From: Thermohalobaculum sp038528605
Lineage (GTDB): Bacteria > Pseudomonadota > Alphaproteobacteria > Rhodobacterales > Rhodobacteraceae
Direction of reading: 5' to 3'
DNA: 42,509 nt
Assembly (NCBI GenBank): GCA_038528605.1
Contig: JBCBEP010000015.1
Span: forward strand, 1-42,509
The translations under genes were made by a program, and so were the position numbers. Below the pieces are notes generated by a model. That model did no database searches, was not told where the DNA came from, and worked only from the letters and a program-made list of their open reading frames with translations. This document shows positions 7,896 through 16,128 of this stretch, one piece after another. The number at the start of each line of letters is the position of its first letter. Position 1 is the first letter of the stretch.

Positions 7896-8981
7896 TCAGC
7901 TTGATTTCGCAGCGTGCTCCGCGAGGTGGCGCCTCACGATCTCGAACCAGCGCTGGTCAGTCTTGATCTTCGAGATGCCGCTGTTGAGCTTCTCCAGGAT
8001 CCGCTCCTTGTCCGGATGCGTCTTGGCGATCACGGCATGCAGCGTGGCAACCTGGCTCAGGGCATCGTTGAACCGCACCTGATCGGCCGTGCCGGTTGCA
8101 GCAATCGCGTCCTCCGCCACATCGCTCGCGATCACGACGCCATCGAACTTACCCTCGACGAGGCCGCTGAAGCACTCGGCCGGGCTCGACGGGCGAACGA
8201 GCGTGATGTTCGGCTCCACGAGCCCGTGCTCTTCCATCATGAAGGTGGCGTAGCCGGCCGGCCGGCAAAGCGTCTTGCCCGAAAGCTCAGCATGGTTGGC
8301 TGGTGCCGGGTCGGTGGCGCGCGTGTACCAGCCAACGACCTGCTCGTAGAGCGGGTCCGACCAGTCGAGGTTGTTACAGCGGAACTTCGAGCCGTCGCCG
8401 AGCTTGTCCACCACGTCGCAGTTCGGCCGGAACCACGGGAAGGTCATGTCGTAGGCGTGGTCCGAGATGAGGGGGCGCATATGCGAGCCCCAGTCGTTGA
8501 TGAAGTCGATCTTGTAGTCCGGCTCACCATCGGCCGCCGCCATGGCGACGTTGACGACCTCGGTCATCATGCCGCCCTGCTCCTGATCCTCGTTCGAAAA
8601 CGGCGCCCAGTCCGTGGCCGTCACGAAGCGGATCTGGCGATCATCCGGCGCCGGAAGCGCCTCGGTCGTCTCCTCCTCGCGGATCGTGTCGGTCGCCGCG
8701 GTGGAGGCCGTGGTCGCCTCGAGGCACGGGATCGTAAGCTGCTGGCCCACCTTGATCAGCGCAGGGTTGCCGCCGATGGTCTCGGCATTGGCGCTGTAGA
8801 TGATCTGGAAGCTGCCGGTCGAACCGTAGGCACGGGCGGCAATGCCGCTGAGCGAGTCCCCGCTCACCACCGTGTAGGTCGTGTCGCATGCGATGTCGGC
8901 GGCCTGCGCGGCCGTACCCGACATCATCGCGGTCGTCATCGCCGTACCCGCGAGCACGGCAGCAAGTGCTGTCATCTTCAT
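7896..8981 (-). CDS. LysM-fused periplasmic solute-binding protein (family 3 type)
   Basis: A 361-residue exported protein. The signal peptide covers about residues 1-28. A LysM domain follows at about 34-86 (YTVVSGDSLSGIAARAYG ... VGQQLTIPC), bracketed by two cysteines. After a Thr/Glu-rich linker comes a bacterial extracellular solute-binding domain (about 115-355; IRFVTATDWAPFSNE, GGMMTEVVNVAM, MTFPWFRP, LSGKTLCRPAGYATF). LysM binds peptidoglycan, so the receptor is probably held to the wall rather than free. No permease or ATPase lies next to it; it may sense rather than transport. GAGGGG precedes the ATG. It follows the PstS/OmpA-type gene on the same strand after 91 bases, which hints at joint expression. 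Confidence 0.85.
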   Translation of the reverse strand: MKMTALAAVLAGTAMTTAMMSGTAAQAADIACDTTYTVVSGDSLSGIAARAYGSTGSFQIIYSANAETIGGNPALIKVGQQLTIPCLEATTASTAATDTIREEETTEALPAPDDRQIRFVTATDWAPFSNEDQEQGGMMTEVVNVAMAAADGEPDYKIDFINDWGSHMRPLISDHAYDMTFPWFRPNCDVVDKLGDGSKFRCNNLDWSDPLYEQVVGWYTRATDPAPANHAELSGKTLCRPAGYATFMMEEHGLVEPNITLVRPSSPAECFSGLVEGKFDGVVIASDVAEDAIAATGTADQVRFNDALSQVATLHAVIAKTHPDKERILEKLNSGISKIKTDQRWFEIVRRHLAEHAAKSS

Positions 8982-9072
8982 ATCAGTCCCCTCACTTCTT
9001 CCCTCAAGCCGTTCCCGGCCCTACGCACATCCCCGCCGCGCCACCCCCGGCCCGACAGGAAAGTTTGCCGCG

Positions 9073-10584
9073 TCAGGATGTCGGACGGACCCACACCTCG
9101 ACGCGCGCATTCAAGTAATCGCCAAAGGCCGTCTCCGCGCAGGCACGCGGCGCGAGGGTACCGAAGCCAGCCGCCACGAAGCTGAGGCCGGGGCGGGCGG
9201 CAACCGCCGGCGCCTCGGCCCGAAAACGATCCAGGGTGCGCTGGGCCGCTGCGTCGGTAACCGCCTGCGCCTGCGCCTGCGCCGTGGCGTCGCCGGTGAA
9301 GCCCGCGAAGACCACCTCATACCCATCGTAGCGCCCCGATCCGAGGGCACCGGCAAGGCTCGCGAAACTTGCCATCGCCACGGCGTCTGGCACCTGGCTC
9401 GCGAAGGCGTAGCGGAAAGTCGGCGATAGCCTCGTCGCCTCCGACAGCCGCTCCGCCAGCTCGCCGACCTCCTCGCTCTGATCGGCCCCGCCGGTCAGGC
9501 TCGCCAGCTCAGCGAATTTCAACGCGTTGCCGAGCCAATCGCGCGACCGGTCGGCCTCCGCCGCCTCCGCCGCGATCCCGGCATAGCCATAACGCGTGAC
9601 GATCTCCTGCCCTTCCGGCGTGAGCGCATGGTCGAACAGCGGATGCAGGCCATCGCCCGCCGAGGCGCGCTCCGCCCTGAGATGCTGCACGAGCGGGTAT
9701 TCGCCCGATGCCACCTCGAACGGTGTCGCCTCGTGGTTGAGCCCGCAGCTCTCGGCAATGCCCACAACCCGCGTGGCCCGGTTCGCCGCAAGCCCCGTCA
9801 TCGCAACGGCGCCCGGCGTCTCGTCGAGCAAACCGTCCATATCCGTATCGTTCGAGACAATGCGCACATTCGAGCCGAGGGTGAGGCCCCGGGGAGCCAG
9901 CACAACCGCCTCGAAATCCGCCACATCGCCCTCGCGCAGATGCGCCACAACCGGGCCGGCCCGCCGCCGCAGCTCGCGCCAGTCGCTCACCTGCCCACTA
10001 AAGATCGCGGCCAGCTGCTCAAGGCTCATCGCATTGAGCTCGAGGCTCTCGTCGGCGAGGATCACGAGCGCGCCGCGGCCTATCAGCCGTGCCGCGGTCG
10101 CATCGCCACCGGCATTGCCGATACCTGCCACCAGCGAGAGCTCGGCCGCGGCCCCCACCGCCGTCCCGCTCGTACTGAACAGGCGGAACGTCTCCGCATC
10201 GCCACCCGCCGTCGCCACCTCAATCCCGTCAGCGTCCACCGGGGACGCAGAAAGGCCGGCGCTCGCCGCGAAGGATGTGACAAGGTCCATGAGCATGTCG
10301 GTGGGCAGAGACGGGTCGAGCACAACGCCATACTCACCCGGCGCATCGGATGCGATGACCGGACAGGCCACGCCCTCGCAGGTGATCTCGCTCAGCGGAA
10401 AGCTCACCGTCCCGATGGTCGAAGCAAGCGTCAAGCTCTCGCCGTCGAACGACAAGATCTCCCCGCGCAATTCCATGTTGCTGTCTTCAAGCGTGATCAC
10501 GACGTCCTGCGCCGATGCTCCAAGCGGCAACAGGGCGCTTACCGCCACGATCACCACGCCGTTCCGTACCCCAAGCGCCCGCAT
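9073..10584 (-). CDS. PstS-like substrate-binding protein with OmpA-like C-terminus
   Basis: A 503-residue exported protein with signal peptide at about 1-26 (GASAQ end). Residues 26-75 make a short beta module (LRGEILSFDGESLTLAST ... CEGVACPV). A PstS/phosphate-type type II binding domain follows (about 85-345; NAMSLEQLAAIFSGQVSDWREL, ARVVGIAESCGL), then a C-terminal OmpA-like domain (about 400-503; VVFAGFTGDATA, LNARVEVWV). The OmpA segment keeps the GFT-D strand but lacks an obvious Arg of the diaminopimelate-binding RA pair, so wall binding may be weakened. No pstCAB genes are present. ATG at 10584 is chosen for its AAGGGG site and the signal peptide; upstream in-frame codons are less likely. 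Confidence 0.8.
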   Translation of the reverse strand: MRALGVRNGVVIVAVSALLPLGASAQDVVITLEDSNMELRGEILSFDGESLTLASTIGTVSFPLSEITCEGVACPVIASDAPGEYGVVLDPSLPTDMLMDLVTSFAASAGLSASPVDADGIEVATAGGDAETFRLFSTSGTAVGAAAELSLVAGIGNAGGDATAARLIGRGALVILADESLELNAMSLEQLAAIFSGQVSDWRELRRRAGPVVAHLREGDVADFEAVVLAPRGLTLGSNVRIVSNDTDMDGLLDETPGAVAMTGLAANRATRVVGIAESCGLNHEATPFEVASGEYPLVQHLRAERASAGDGLHPLFDHALTPEGQEIVTRYGYAGIAAEAAEADRSRDWLGNALKFAELASLTGGADQSEEVGELAERLSEATRLSPTFRYAFASQVPDAVAMASFASLAGALGSGRYDGYEVVFAGFTGDATAQAQAQAVTDAAAQRTLDRFRAEAPAVAARPGLSFVAAGFGTLAPRACAETAFGDYLNARVEVWVRPTS

Positions 10585-10912
10585 GCCATTCCCCTTGCTG
10601 CGCCAAAGACAAACTGCACGTTGCACGCGCTCCGATCCCCTCCCGACCGATGCGCTGAAGACCGCCAGAAGCAAAGCATACACAAAGATAAGCAACAGAA
10701 TTGAGACCTAGGGTCAGGAGGCTACCGTGATTCGGCTCTCGTACAAGACTTTTGGGTAAGGCCAGACGCCATTTGCCGCCCAATGCATGCATTATCACGC
10801 CATGTGGAGAATTTGAGGGCCAAGGAATGAGTTGCGCGCGGCGGTGATCCACGGTCAGTTGCTGACGGCGCGCTCACTGGTCCTGCGTGCCCAACTGTTC
10901 TGGGAGAATGTC
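10585..10912. other. 328-bp divergent intergenic region
   Basis: This gap separates the minus-strand PstS/OmpA-type gene from the plus-strand importer operon and must hold promoters for both. It is less GC-rich than its flanks. I see no convincing -35/-10 pair, no LexA, FNR or Fur-type box, and no coding frame with family features. A short inverted repeat (GTCAG, three-base loop, CTGAC) lies within the likely leader of the binding-protein gene. Confidence 0.5.
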
Positions 10913-12088
10913 ATGATCACCAAGCCCCTCCGCGCCGCGCTTCTGGCTGCTGGCTGCCTCGCCCTCGCCGCCACCGCTGCTTCGGCGGCAGACCCGGTCC
11001 GAATTGGCATGATCGTCACGCTCTCGGGCCCGCCGGGCGCCCTAGGCAAGCAGGTCGAGGATGGCTTCCGCCTCGCGGTCGAGCACAAGGGCGGCAAGCT
11101 TGGCGGCGCGGCCGTCGAGATCTTCGTCGAGGACGACGAACTGAAGCCCGACGTGGCCCTCACCAAAGCGGAGAAGCTCACCAGCTCCGACGAGGTCGAT
11201 ATCGTCGTCGGCACGATCTTCTCGAACATGCTGCAGGCGATCTTTAAACCGGTAATCGAAAGCGACACGATCCTCATCAGCCCGAATGCCGGGCCCAGCA
11301 CCTTCGCCGGGCGCAACTGCCACCCGAACTTCTTCGTGACCTCCTACCAGAACAACCAGAACGCCGAGGCCATGGGCGCCCATGCGGAAGCGGAGGGCTT
11401 CAAGAAGGTCTTCCTGCTCGCACCCAACTACCAGGCGGGCCGCGACCAGCTCGAAGGCTTCAAGTCTAACTACACCGGCGAGATCGCGGACGAGGTCTAC
11501 ACCCCCCTCGGCCATAAGGACTTCTCGGCGGAACTTGCCCGCATCGCCACCTCCGGCGCCGATGCGATCTACACCTTCATGCCCGGCGGTATGGGCGTGC
11601 GTCTCGTCAAGCAGTTCCGCTCGGCCGGCCTCGCGGAGAAGGTGACCTTCCTTTCCGCCTTCACCGTCGACGAGACGACGCTCCCCGCCCAGAAGGACGA
11701 CGCTCTCGGCTTCTTCTCCGTCGGCAACTGGGCGCCGGATATGGAACTGCCCCGCTCTGCGCGCTTCGTGACCGACTTTCTCGAGAAATACGGCTACGTC
11801 CCCGGCGGCTACGCCATGCAGGCCTATGACACCGCCCTCCTGATCGACAGCGCCCTCGCCAAGACCGGCGGCGACGCGAGCGACCGCGACGCGCTGCGGG
11901 CAGCGCTCGAGGCGGCGGACTTCCAGTCGCTCCGCGGCGACTTCTCCTTCAACAACAACCACTACCCGGTCCAGGACTTCTACCTGACCCAGGTCGCGAA
12001 GCGCGCCGACGGCCTCTACCAGACCGAGATCGTCGCCAAAGTGGTCGATGACGGCACCGACAGCTTCGCGGCCGACTGCAAGATGTGA
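10913..12088 (+). CDS. ABC importer periplasmic binding protein (branched-chain amino acid type)
   Basis: A 391-residue LivK-type (Peripla_BP_6) binding protein. The signal peptide ends near residue 25 (ATAASA). The mature part starts DPVRIGMIVTLSGPPGALGKQV, typical of the fold, with the ligand-site and hinge regions SPNAGPSTFAGRNCHPNFF (about 122-140), LAPNYQAGRDQLEGF and GGYAMQAYDTALLIDSAL. It delivers ligand to the permease pair encoded downstream. The ligand may be an amino acid, amide, urea or aromatic acid; sequence alone does not decide. ATG at 10913 has GGGAG upstream and begins the signal peptide. A 152-bp gap with a strong hairpin separates it from livH, which usually lets the binding protein be made in excess. 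Confidence 0.92.
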   Translation: MITKPLRAALLAAGCLALAATAASAADPVRIGMIVTLSGPPGALGKQVEDGFRLAVEHKGGKLGGAAVEIFVEDDELKPDVALTKAEKLTSSDEVDIVVGTIFSNMLQAIFKPVIESDTILISPNAGPSTFAGRNCHPNFFVTSYQNNQNAEAMGAHAEAEGFKKVFLLAPNYQAGRDQLEGFKSNYTGEIADEVYTPLGHKDFSAELARIATSGADAIYTFMPGGMGVRLVKQFRSAGLAEKVTFLSAFTVDETTLPAQKDDALGFFSVGNWAPDMELPRSARFVTDFLEKYGYVPGGYAMQAYDTALLIDSALAKTGGDASDRDALRAALEAADFQSLRGDFSFNNNHYPVQDFYLTQVAKRADGLYQTEIVAKVVDDGTDSFAADCKM

Positions 12089-12146
12089 TCCGACGCCCGC
12101 GCCCGAGAGCATCTGGAGGCGGGCCGGCGGGTGGGCGGCCGCGGAG

Positions 12147-12172
12147 CCCTGCCAGCCGAAGGGCTGGCTGGG
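12147..12172 (+). terminator. Hairpin between binding-protein and permease genes (attenuator/stabiliser)
   Basis: GCCAGCC (12151-12157) pairs with GGCTGGC (12162-12168) across a GAAG loop, and CCC/GGG extends the stem outside one T-T mismatch. There is no T-run. Hairpins in this position in importer operons often protect the binding-protein message or lower read-through into the permease genes; that role is inferred. Confidence 0.5.
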
Positions 12173-12240
12173 CGAGGAGGCCGGGCACCTGTCGGCCCGC
12201 CCCCTTGCAGCATCAGCGTCCCGCGTTATGAGGAGCGCCC

Positions 12241-13167
12241 ATGTCAACCGCGCTCCTCCTCATCCAGCTCCTGAACGGCCTCCAGCTCGGCGTCCTGCTG
12301 TTCCTCGTCGCCGCAGGGCTCACCCTCGTCTTCGGCGTCATGGGCTTCATCAACCTTGCCCATGGCGTGCAGTACATGGTGGGCGCCTATCTCGCCCTCG
12401 CCTTCACCGGCCTCACCGGCAACTTCTTCGCGGGCCTCGCCCTCGGCCTCCTCGCCGCCCTCGTCATCGGCCTAGCGCTAGAATTCCTCATCTTCCGGCA
12501 CCTCTACGACCGGGACCATCTCGATCAGGTGCTCGCCACCTTCGGCATCATCCTCTTCCTCAACGAGGCCGCGCGCACGATTTTCGGCCCCACACCGCTA
12601 ACCATCGACCCGCCGGAACTCCTCTCCGGCAGCATCCCGCTGACCGACGGGCTGCTCTTCCCGGTCTACCGCCTCGCCATCATCGGCGCGGGCCTCGCGG
12701 TCGCCCTCGCGCTCTACCTCGTGGTGAACCACACCCGCACCGGCATGCTGATCCGCGCAGGCGCCACCAACCCGGACACAGTGTCGGCCCTCGGGGTCGA
12801 TATCCGCCGCCTCTTCATGGTGGTCTTCGGCTTCGGTGCCATGCTCGCGGGCCTCGCCGGCGCGCTCGCGGCCCCCATCTTCGCGGTTGAGCCCAATATG
12901 GGCGACGATCTCCTCATCACCGCCTTCGTCGTGATCATCATCGGCGGCATCGGCTCCATCCGCGGCGCCTTCGTCGCGGCCCTCCTCGTGGGCCTCGTCG
13001 ATACCCTCGGCCGCAGCCTCGTGACCGACGGGCTCCGCCTCTTCCTCGATGCGTCCTCCGCCAATCAGGTCGGCCCCGCGCTCGCCTCCATGCTCGTCTA
13101 CATCCTGATGGCCGCGGTGCTCTTCTTCCGCCCCACCGGGCTCTTCCCCGCGAAGGGCATGGCATGA
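12241..13167 (+). CDS. livH: Branched-chain-type ABC importer permease, LivH family
   Basis: A 308-residue inner-membrane permease with about eight hydrophobic helices. It begins LLIQLLNGLQLGVLLFLVAAGLTLVFGVMGFINLAHG, the hallmark N-terminus of LivH, and has the conserved cytoplasmic coupling region NPDTVSALGVDIRRLF (about 177-192) and the closing VFFRPTGLFPAKG-type ending. It forms the channel with LivM and is driven by LivG and LivF. GAGGAG lies six bases before the ATG. Its stop overlaps the livM start by four bases, so the two subunits are translationally coupled. Confidence 0.93.
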   Translation: MSTALLLIQLLNGLQLGVLLFLVAAGLTLVFGVMGFINLAHGVQYMVGAYLALAFTGLTGNFFAGLALGLLAALVIGLALEFLIFRHLYDRDHLDQVLATFGIILFLNEAARTIFGPTPLTIDPPELLSGSIPLTDGLLFPVYRLAIIGAGLAVALALYLVVNHTRTGMLIRAGATNPDTVSALGVDIRRLFMVVFGFGAMLAGLAGALAAPIFAVEPNMGDDLLITAFVVIIIGGIGSIRGAFVAALLVGLVDTLGRSLVTDGLRLFLDASSANQVGPALASMLVYILMAAVLFFRPTGLFPAKGMA

Positions 13168-14150
13168 GCGTGGCCGCAGGCATCGCCGCGCCCCCTGCGA
13201 CGGGCGCCCGGCGCTCGCAGGTCGATTGGCTGACGGGCGGCGCGCTCCTCGCCGGCCTCGCCCTTCTCGGCCTCGCGGGGGACGATCTCGTGGGCCCCTA
13301 CATCGCCGGGCTTGCAATGAAGGCGATGATCCTCGCCATCGCCGCCATCTCGCTCGATATCCTGATCGGCCAGGCGGGCCTCGTCAGCCTCGGTCACGCC
13401 GCCTTCATCGGCCTCGGCGCCTATGTCACCGGCATCAGCCTTGAGGAAGGGCTCTACGACAGTGCGACGATCCTCGGCCTCGTGATCGCCGCCTCGGCCC
13501 TCTTTGCCCTCGTCACCGGCGCCATCTCGCTCCGCACCTCGGGCGTCTATTTCATCATGATCACGCTGGCCTTCGGGCAGATGCTGTTCTTCGCCGCCTC
13601 CTCGCTCAGCCAGTATGGCGGAGACGATGGCCTCACCCTGTGGTCCACCTCAGAGCTCTTCGGCACCGGCCTCCTGCAGGACGATACCGGCCTCTTCGCC
13701 GTGATCCTCGCCACCCTCGCCCTCGTCTGGGGCTTCGCAGGCCTCATGTCCGCCGCCCGCTTCGGCCGCGTCCTGCGCGCGGCCAAGGAGGCACCCGTCC
13801 GCACCGAGACGCTGGGCTTCGAGATCTTCCGCTTCCGCCTCGCCGCCTATGTGATCGCCGGCGTGATCGCGGGCATCGCGGGCTTCCTTCTCGCCCATCA
13901 GGCCGAGTTCGTGAGCCCCGCCGCGGCCGCGTGGCAGCGCTCGGGCGATCTCATCATCATGGTGCTCATCGGGGGGCTCGGCACCCGCTCGGGCCCGCTC
14001 CTCGGCGCCCTCCTCTTCGTCGCACTCGAAGAAGGGCTGAGCCTCGTCCTCCACGAATGGCGCCTCCTCTTCGGCCCGCTCCTCGTCCTTCTCGTGCTCT
14101 TCGCACGCGGCGGCCTCATGGGCGCGCTCCTCCGGCTCACCGCCCGATGA
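13164..14150 (+). CDS. livM: Branched-chain-type ABC importer permease, LivM family
   Basis: A 328-residue membrane permease with about nine to ten helices. LivM signatures include LDILIGQAGLVSLGHAAFIGLGAYVTG (about 63-89), TLAFGQMLFFAASS (about 133-146) and the cytoplasmic loop RVLRAAKEAPVRTETLGFEIFRFRL (about 203-227), which contacts the ATPases. It pairs with LivH. The four-base overlaps with livH upstream and livG downstream show a tightly coupled operon. The C-terminus is slightly shorter than E. coli LivM, which carries extra N-terminal residues. Confidence 0.93.
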   Translation: MSVAAGIAAPPATGARRSQVDWLTGGALLAGLALLGLAGDDLVGPYIAGLAMKAMILAIAAISLDILIGQAGLVSLGHAAFIGLGAYVTGISLEEGLYDSATILGLVIAASALFALVTGAISLRTSGVYFIMITLAFGQMLFFAASSLSQYGGDDGLTLWSTSELFGTGLLQDDTGLFAVILATLALVWGFAGLMSAARFGRVLRAAKEAPVRTETLGFEIFRFRLAAYVIAGVIAGIAGFLLAHQAEFVSPAAAAWQRSGDLIIMVLIGGLGTRSGPLLGALLFVALEEGLSLVLHEWRLLFGPLLVLLVLFARGGLMGALLRLTAR

Positions 14151-14896
14151 CCGAACCGATCCTCGAGCTTCAGGGCCTCTCGAAGGCCTTCGGCGCGCTG
14201 GTGGTGACGGACGGCGTCGATCTCACGCTTGCACCCGGCGAATGTCATGCCCTGATCGGCCCCAACGGCGCGGGCAAGACCACGCTCATGCAGCAGATCA
14301 CCGGTCTCCTCGCGCCCGATGCCGGCCAGATCCGGTTCGAGGGCGCGGACGTCACCGGGCTTCCCCCCGCCGCCCGCGCCCGCGCAGGCCTCGGCCGCAG
14401 CTTCCAGATCTCGGCCGTTATCCCGAGCTTCACGGCGCTTGAGAACGCGGCCCTCGCCGCCCAGGCCCGCGCCGGCAGCTCCTTCCGTTTCCTGCGCTCT
14501 GCCGCTGGCGAGCGCCGCCTCACCGCAGCGGCGATGGCCGCGCTCGATCGTGTGGGCCTCGCCGACCGGGCGGCCACGCCGGCCGGCGGCCTCGCCCATG
14601 GCGAGCGGCGCCTCCTCGAACTTGCCGTCGCCCTCGCCATGCAGCCGAAGGCGCTGCTGCTCGACGAACCCATGGCAGGCCTCGGCCATGCGGAGGGGCT
14701 CGCCCTCACCGAACGTCTGGCAGAGCTTGCCCGCGAGATCCCCCTCCTCCTCGTCGAGCATGACATGGACGCAGTCTTCCGCCTGGCCCACCGCGTCTCG
14801 GTCCTCGTCGCAGGCAAGATCATCGCCAGCGGCACGCCAGACGCGGTGCGCGCCGATCCGGCGGCCCGCGCGGCCTATCTGGGAGAGGAGGCATGA
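14147..14896 (+). CDS. livG: Branched-chain-type ABC importer ATPase, LivG family
   Basis: A 249-residue cytoplasmic ATPase. It shows Walker A GPNGAGKTT (about 39-47), the LivG-type ARAGLGRSFQ Q-loop region (about 82-91), a degenerate signature LAHGERRLLELA instead of LSGGQ, Walker B ALLLDEPMAGLG (about 168-179) and the H-loop LLVEHDMD (about 200-207). With LivF it powers import through LivHM. The ATG overlaps the livM stop (ATGA). A GAGxAGG site for livF is embedded in its own last codons. Confidence 0.93.
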   Translation: MTEPILELQGLSKAFGALVVTDGVDLTLAPGECHALIGPNGAGKTTLMQQITGLLAPDAGQIRFEGADVTGLPPAARARAGLGRSFQISAVIPSFTALENAALAAQARAGSSFRFLRSAAGERRLTAAAMAALDRVGLADRAATPAGGLAHGERRLLELAVALAMQPKALLLDEPMAGLGHAEGLALTERLAELAREIPLLLVEHDMDAVFRLAHRVSVLVAGKIIASGTPDAVRADPAARAAYLGEEA

Positions 14897-15600
14897 ACGC
14901 CCCCCTCCTCGCCGTGGAGGACCTGCATGCGGGCTACGGCCCGGTGGAGGTGCTACGCGGCGTCTCCCTCACCATCGCCCCGGGCGAGGTCGTCACGCTG
15001 CTGGGCCGGAACGGCATGGGCAAGACCACCACCGTTCGCAGCATCTTCGGCCTCCTCTCCCCCCGCGCCGGCAGCATCCGGATCGACGGGCGCGAGATGG
15101 CGGGCCGCCCGCCCCATGCCATCGGCCGCGCCGGTCTCGGCCTTGTGCCCGAGGGCCGGCAGGTCTTCCCGACCCTCACGGTGGAGGAGAACTTGCGGGC
15201 GACGGCGCGGCGCGGCGCCACGGCACGGTGGGACCTCGCGAGCATTCTCGCCTTCTTCCCCCGCCTCGCCGAGCGCCGCCAAAGCCCCGGCGCCCGCCTC
15301 TCCGGCGGCGAGCAGCAGATGCTCGCCATCGCCCGCGCGCTGATGACCAACCCGCGCCTGCTCGTGCTCGACGAGGCGACCGAAGGCCTCGCACCCATGA
15401 TCCGCGCGGAGATCTGGGAGAAGCTCGCCGAGCTCAAGCGCGAGGGCGAGGCCATTCTCGTCATCGACAAGAACATCGCCGCCCTCAAGCGCCTCGCCGA
15501 TGCGCATGTGATCCTGGAGAAGGGCGTCAGCGTCTGGCAGGGCCGCGCGGCGGATCTCGCGGCGGACCCCGGCGTGATCGACCGGCACCTCCATCTCTAA
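14893..15600 (+). CDS. livF: Branched-chain-type ABC importer ATPase, LivF family
   Basis: A 235-residue ATPase with Walker A GRNGMGKTT (about 38-46), Q-loop region GLVPEGRQVFPTLTVEENL (about 84-102), signature LSGGEQQMLAIARAL (about 135-149), Walker B LLVLDEATEGLAP (about 155-167) and a C-terminal VIDKN in place of the usual VEQN after the H-loop position. That Asp-Lys variant of the usual VEQ is mild and seen in some subgroups. It completes the importer. GGAGAGGAGG lies directly ahead of the ATG, which overlaps the livG stop by four bases. Confidence 0.93.
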   Translation: MNAPLLAVEDLHAGYGPVEVLRGVSLTIAPGEVVTLLGRNGMGKTTTVRSIFGLLSPRAGSIRIDGREMAGRPPHAIGRAGLGLVPEGRQVFPTLTVEENLRATARRGATARWDLASILAFFPRLAERRQSPGARLSGGEQQMLAIARALMTNPRLLVLDEATEGLAPMIRAEIWEKLAELKREGEAILVIDKNIAALKRLADAHVILEKGVSVWQGRAADLAADPGVIDRHLHL

Positions 15601-15679
15601 GCCTTTCACGCTGGCCGCCACCGCCTGCCTGTGCATGACTGCGGGAAACGCACCAACAATCCAGCGGGAGGGAGATGGC

Positions 15680-16120
15680 ATGAAGCTCGAGAAAGGGATC
15701 ACGGTCGCCGGCGAGGCCTACGCCGCACCCGCCTGGAACGTCGTGGGTCACACCTACCGCACGCTCCTCGTCTCCGAGCAGGCCTTTCTCTGGCACGCAG
15801 AGATCCCGGACGGCACCTTCGTACCCCCCCATATCCACCCGACGCAGGATGAGTGGATTCACGTGCTCGAGGGCCGTGTGGACGTGGAATTCGGCGCGGA
15901 GGTGCAAACGGCGGGTCCGGGCGACATGGTGCGCATGCCGATGGGCATTGCCCACGGCATCTTCAACCGCTCGGGCGCGGCGGTTACCGCCGTCTTCGGC
16001 GTCGCCCCCACCCGCGCGCTCTTCGGCCTCTTCCCGCGCCTCGACGGCGTGACCGATCCCGCGGAACTCGTCCGCATCTCGGCAGAGCATGAGGTGAATT
16101 TCCTGCCGCCGCCGGGCTGA
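15680..16120 (+). CDS. Single-domain cupin protein
   Basis: A 146-residue protein with one cupin barrel. Motif 1 is PPHIHPTQDEWIHVLEGRVDV, giving likely metal ligands His51, His53 and Glu58; motif 2 is PGDMVRMPMGIAHGIFN with His92. Single cupins bind a metal and act as isomerases, dioxygenases or binding modules; the substrate is not evident. It lies 79 bases after livF on the same strand, with a strong GGAGGGAG site before ATG 15680, so it may handle the imported compound or may simply be co-transcribed. An earlier in-frame ATG at 15635 lacks a comparable site. It ends 8 bp from the convergent exoprotein gene. Confidence 0.83.
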   Translation: MKLEKGITVAGEAYAAPAWNVVGHTYRTLLVSEQAFLWHAEIPDGTFVPPHIHPTQDEWIHVLEGRVDVEFGAEVQTAGPGDMVRMPMGIAHGIFNRSGAAVTAVFGVAPTRALFGLFPRLDGVTDPAELVRISAEHEVNFLPPPG

Positions 16121-16128
16121 GGGCGCGC

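Noticed and set aside
10854..10868. GTCAG/CTGAC repeat as an operator
   Set aside because: Only five base pairs with a three-base loop; expected by chance in GC-rich DNA.
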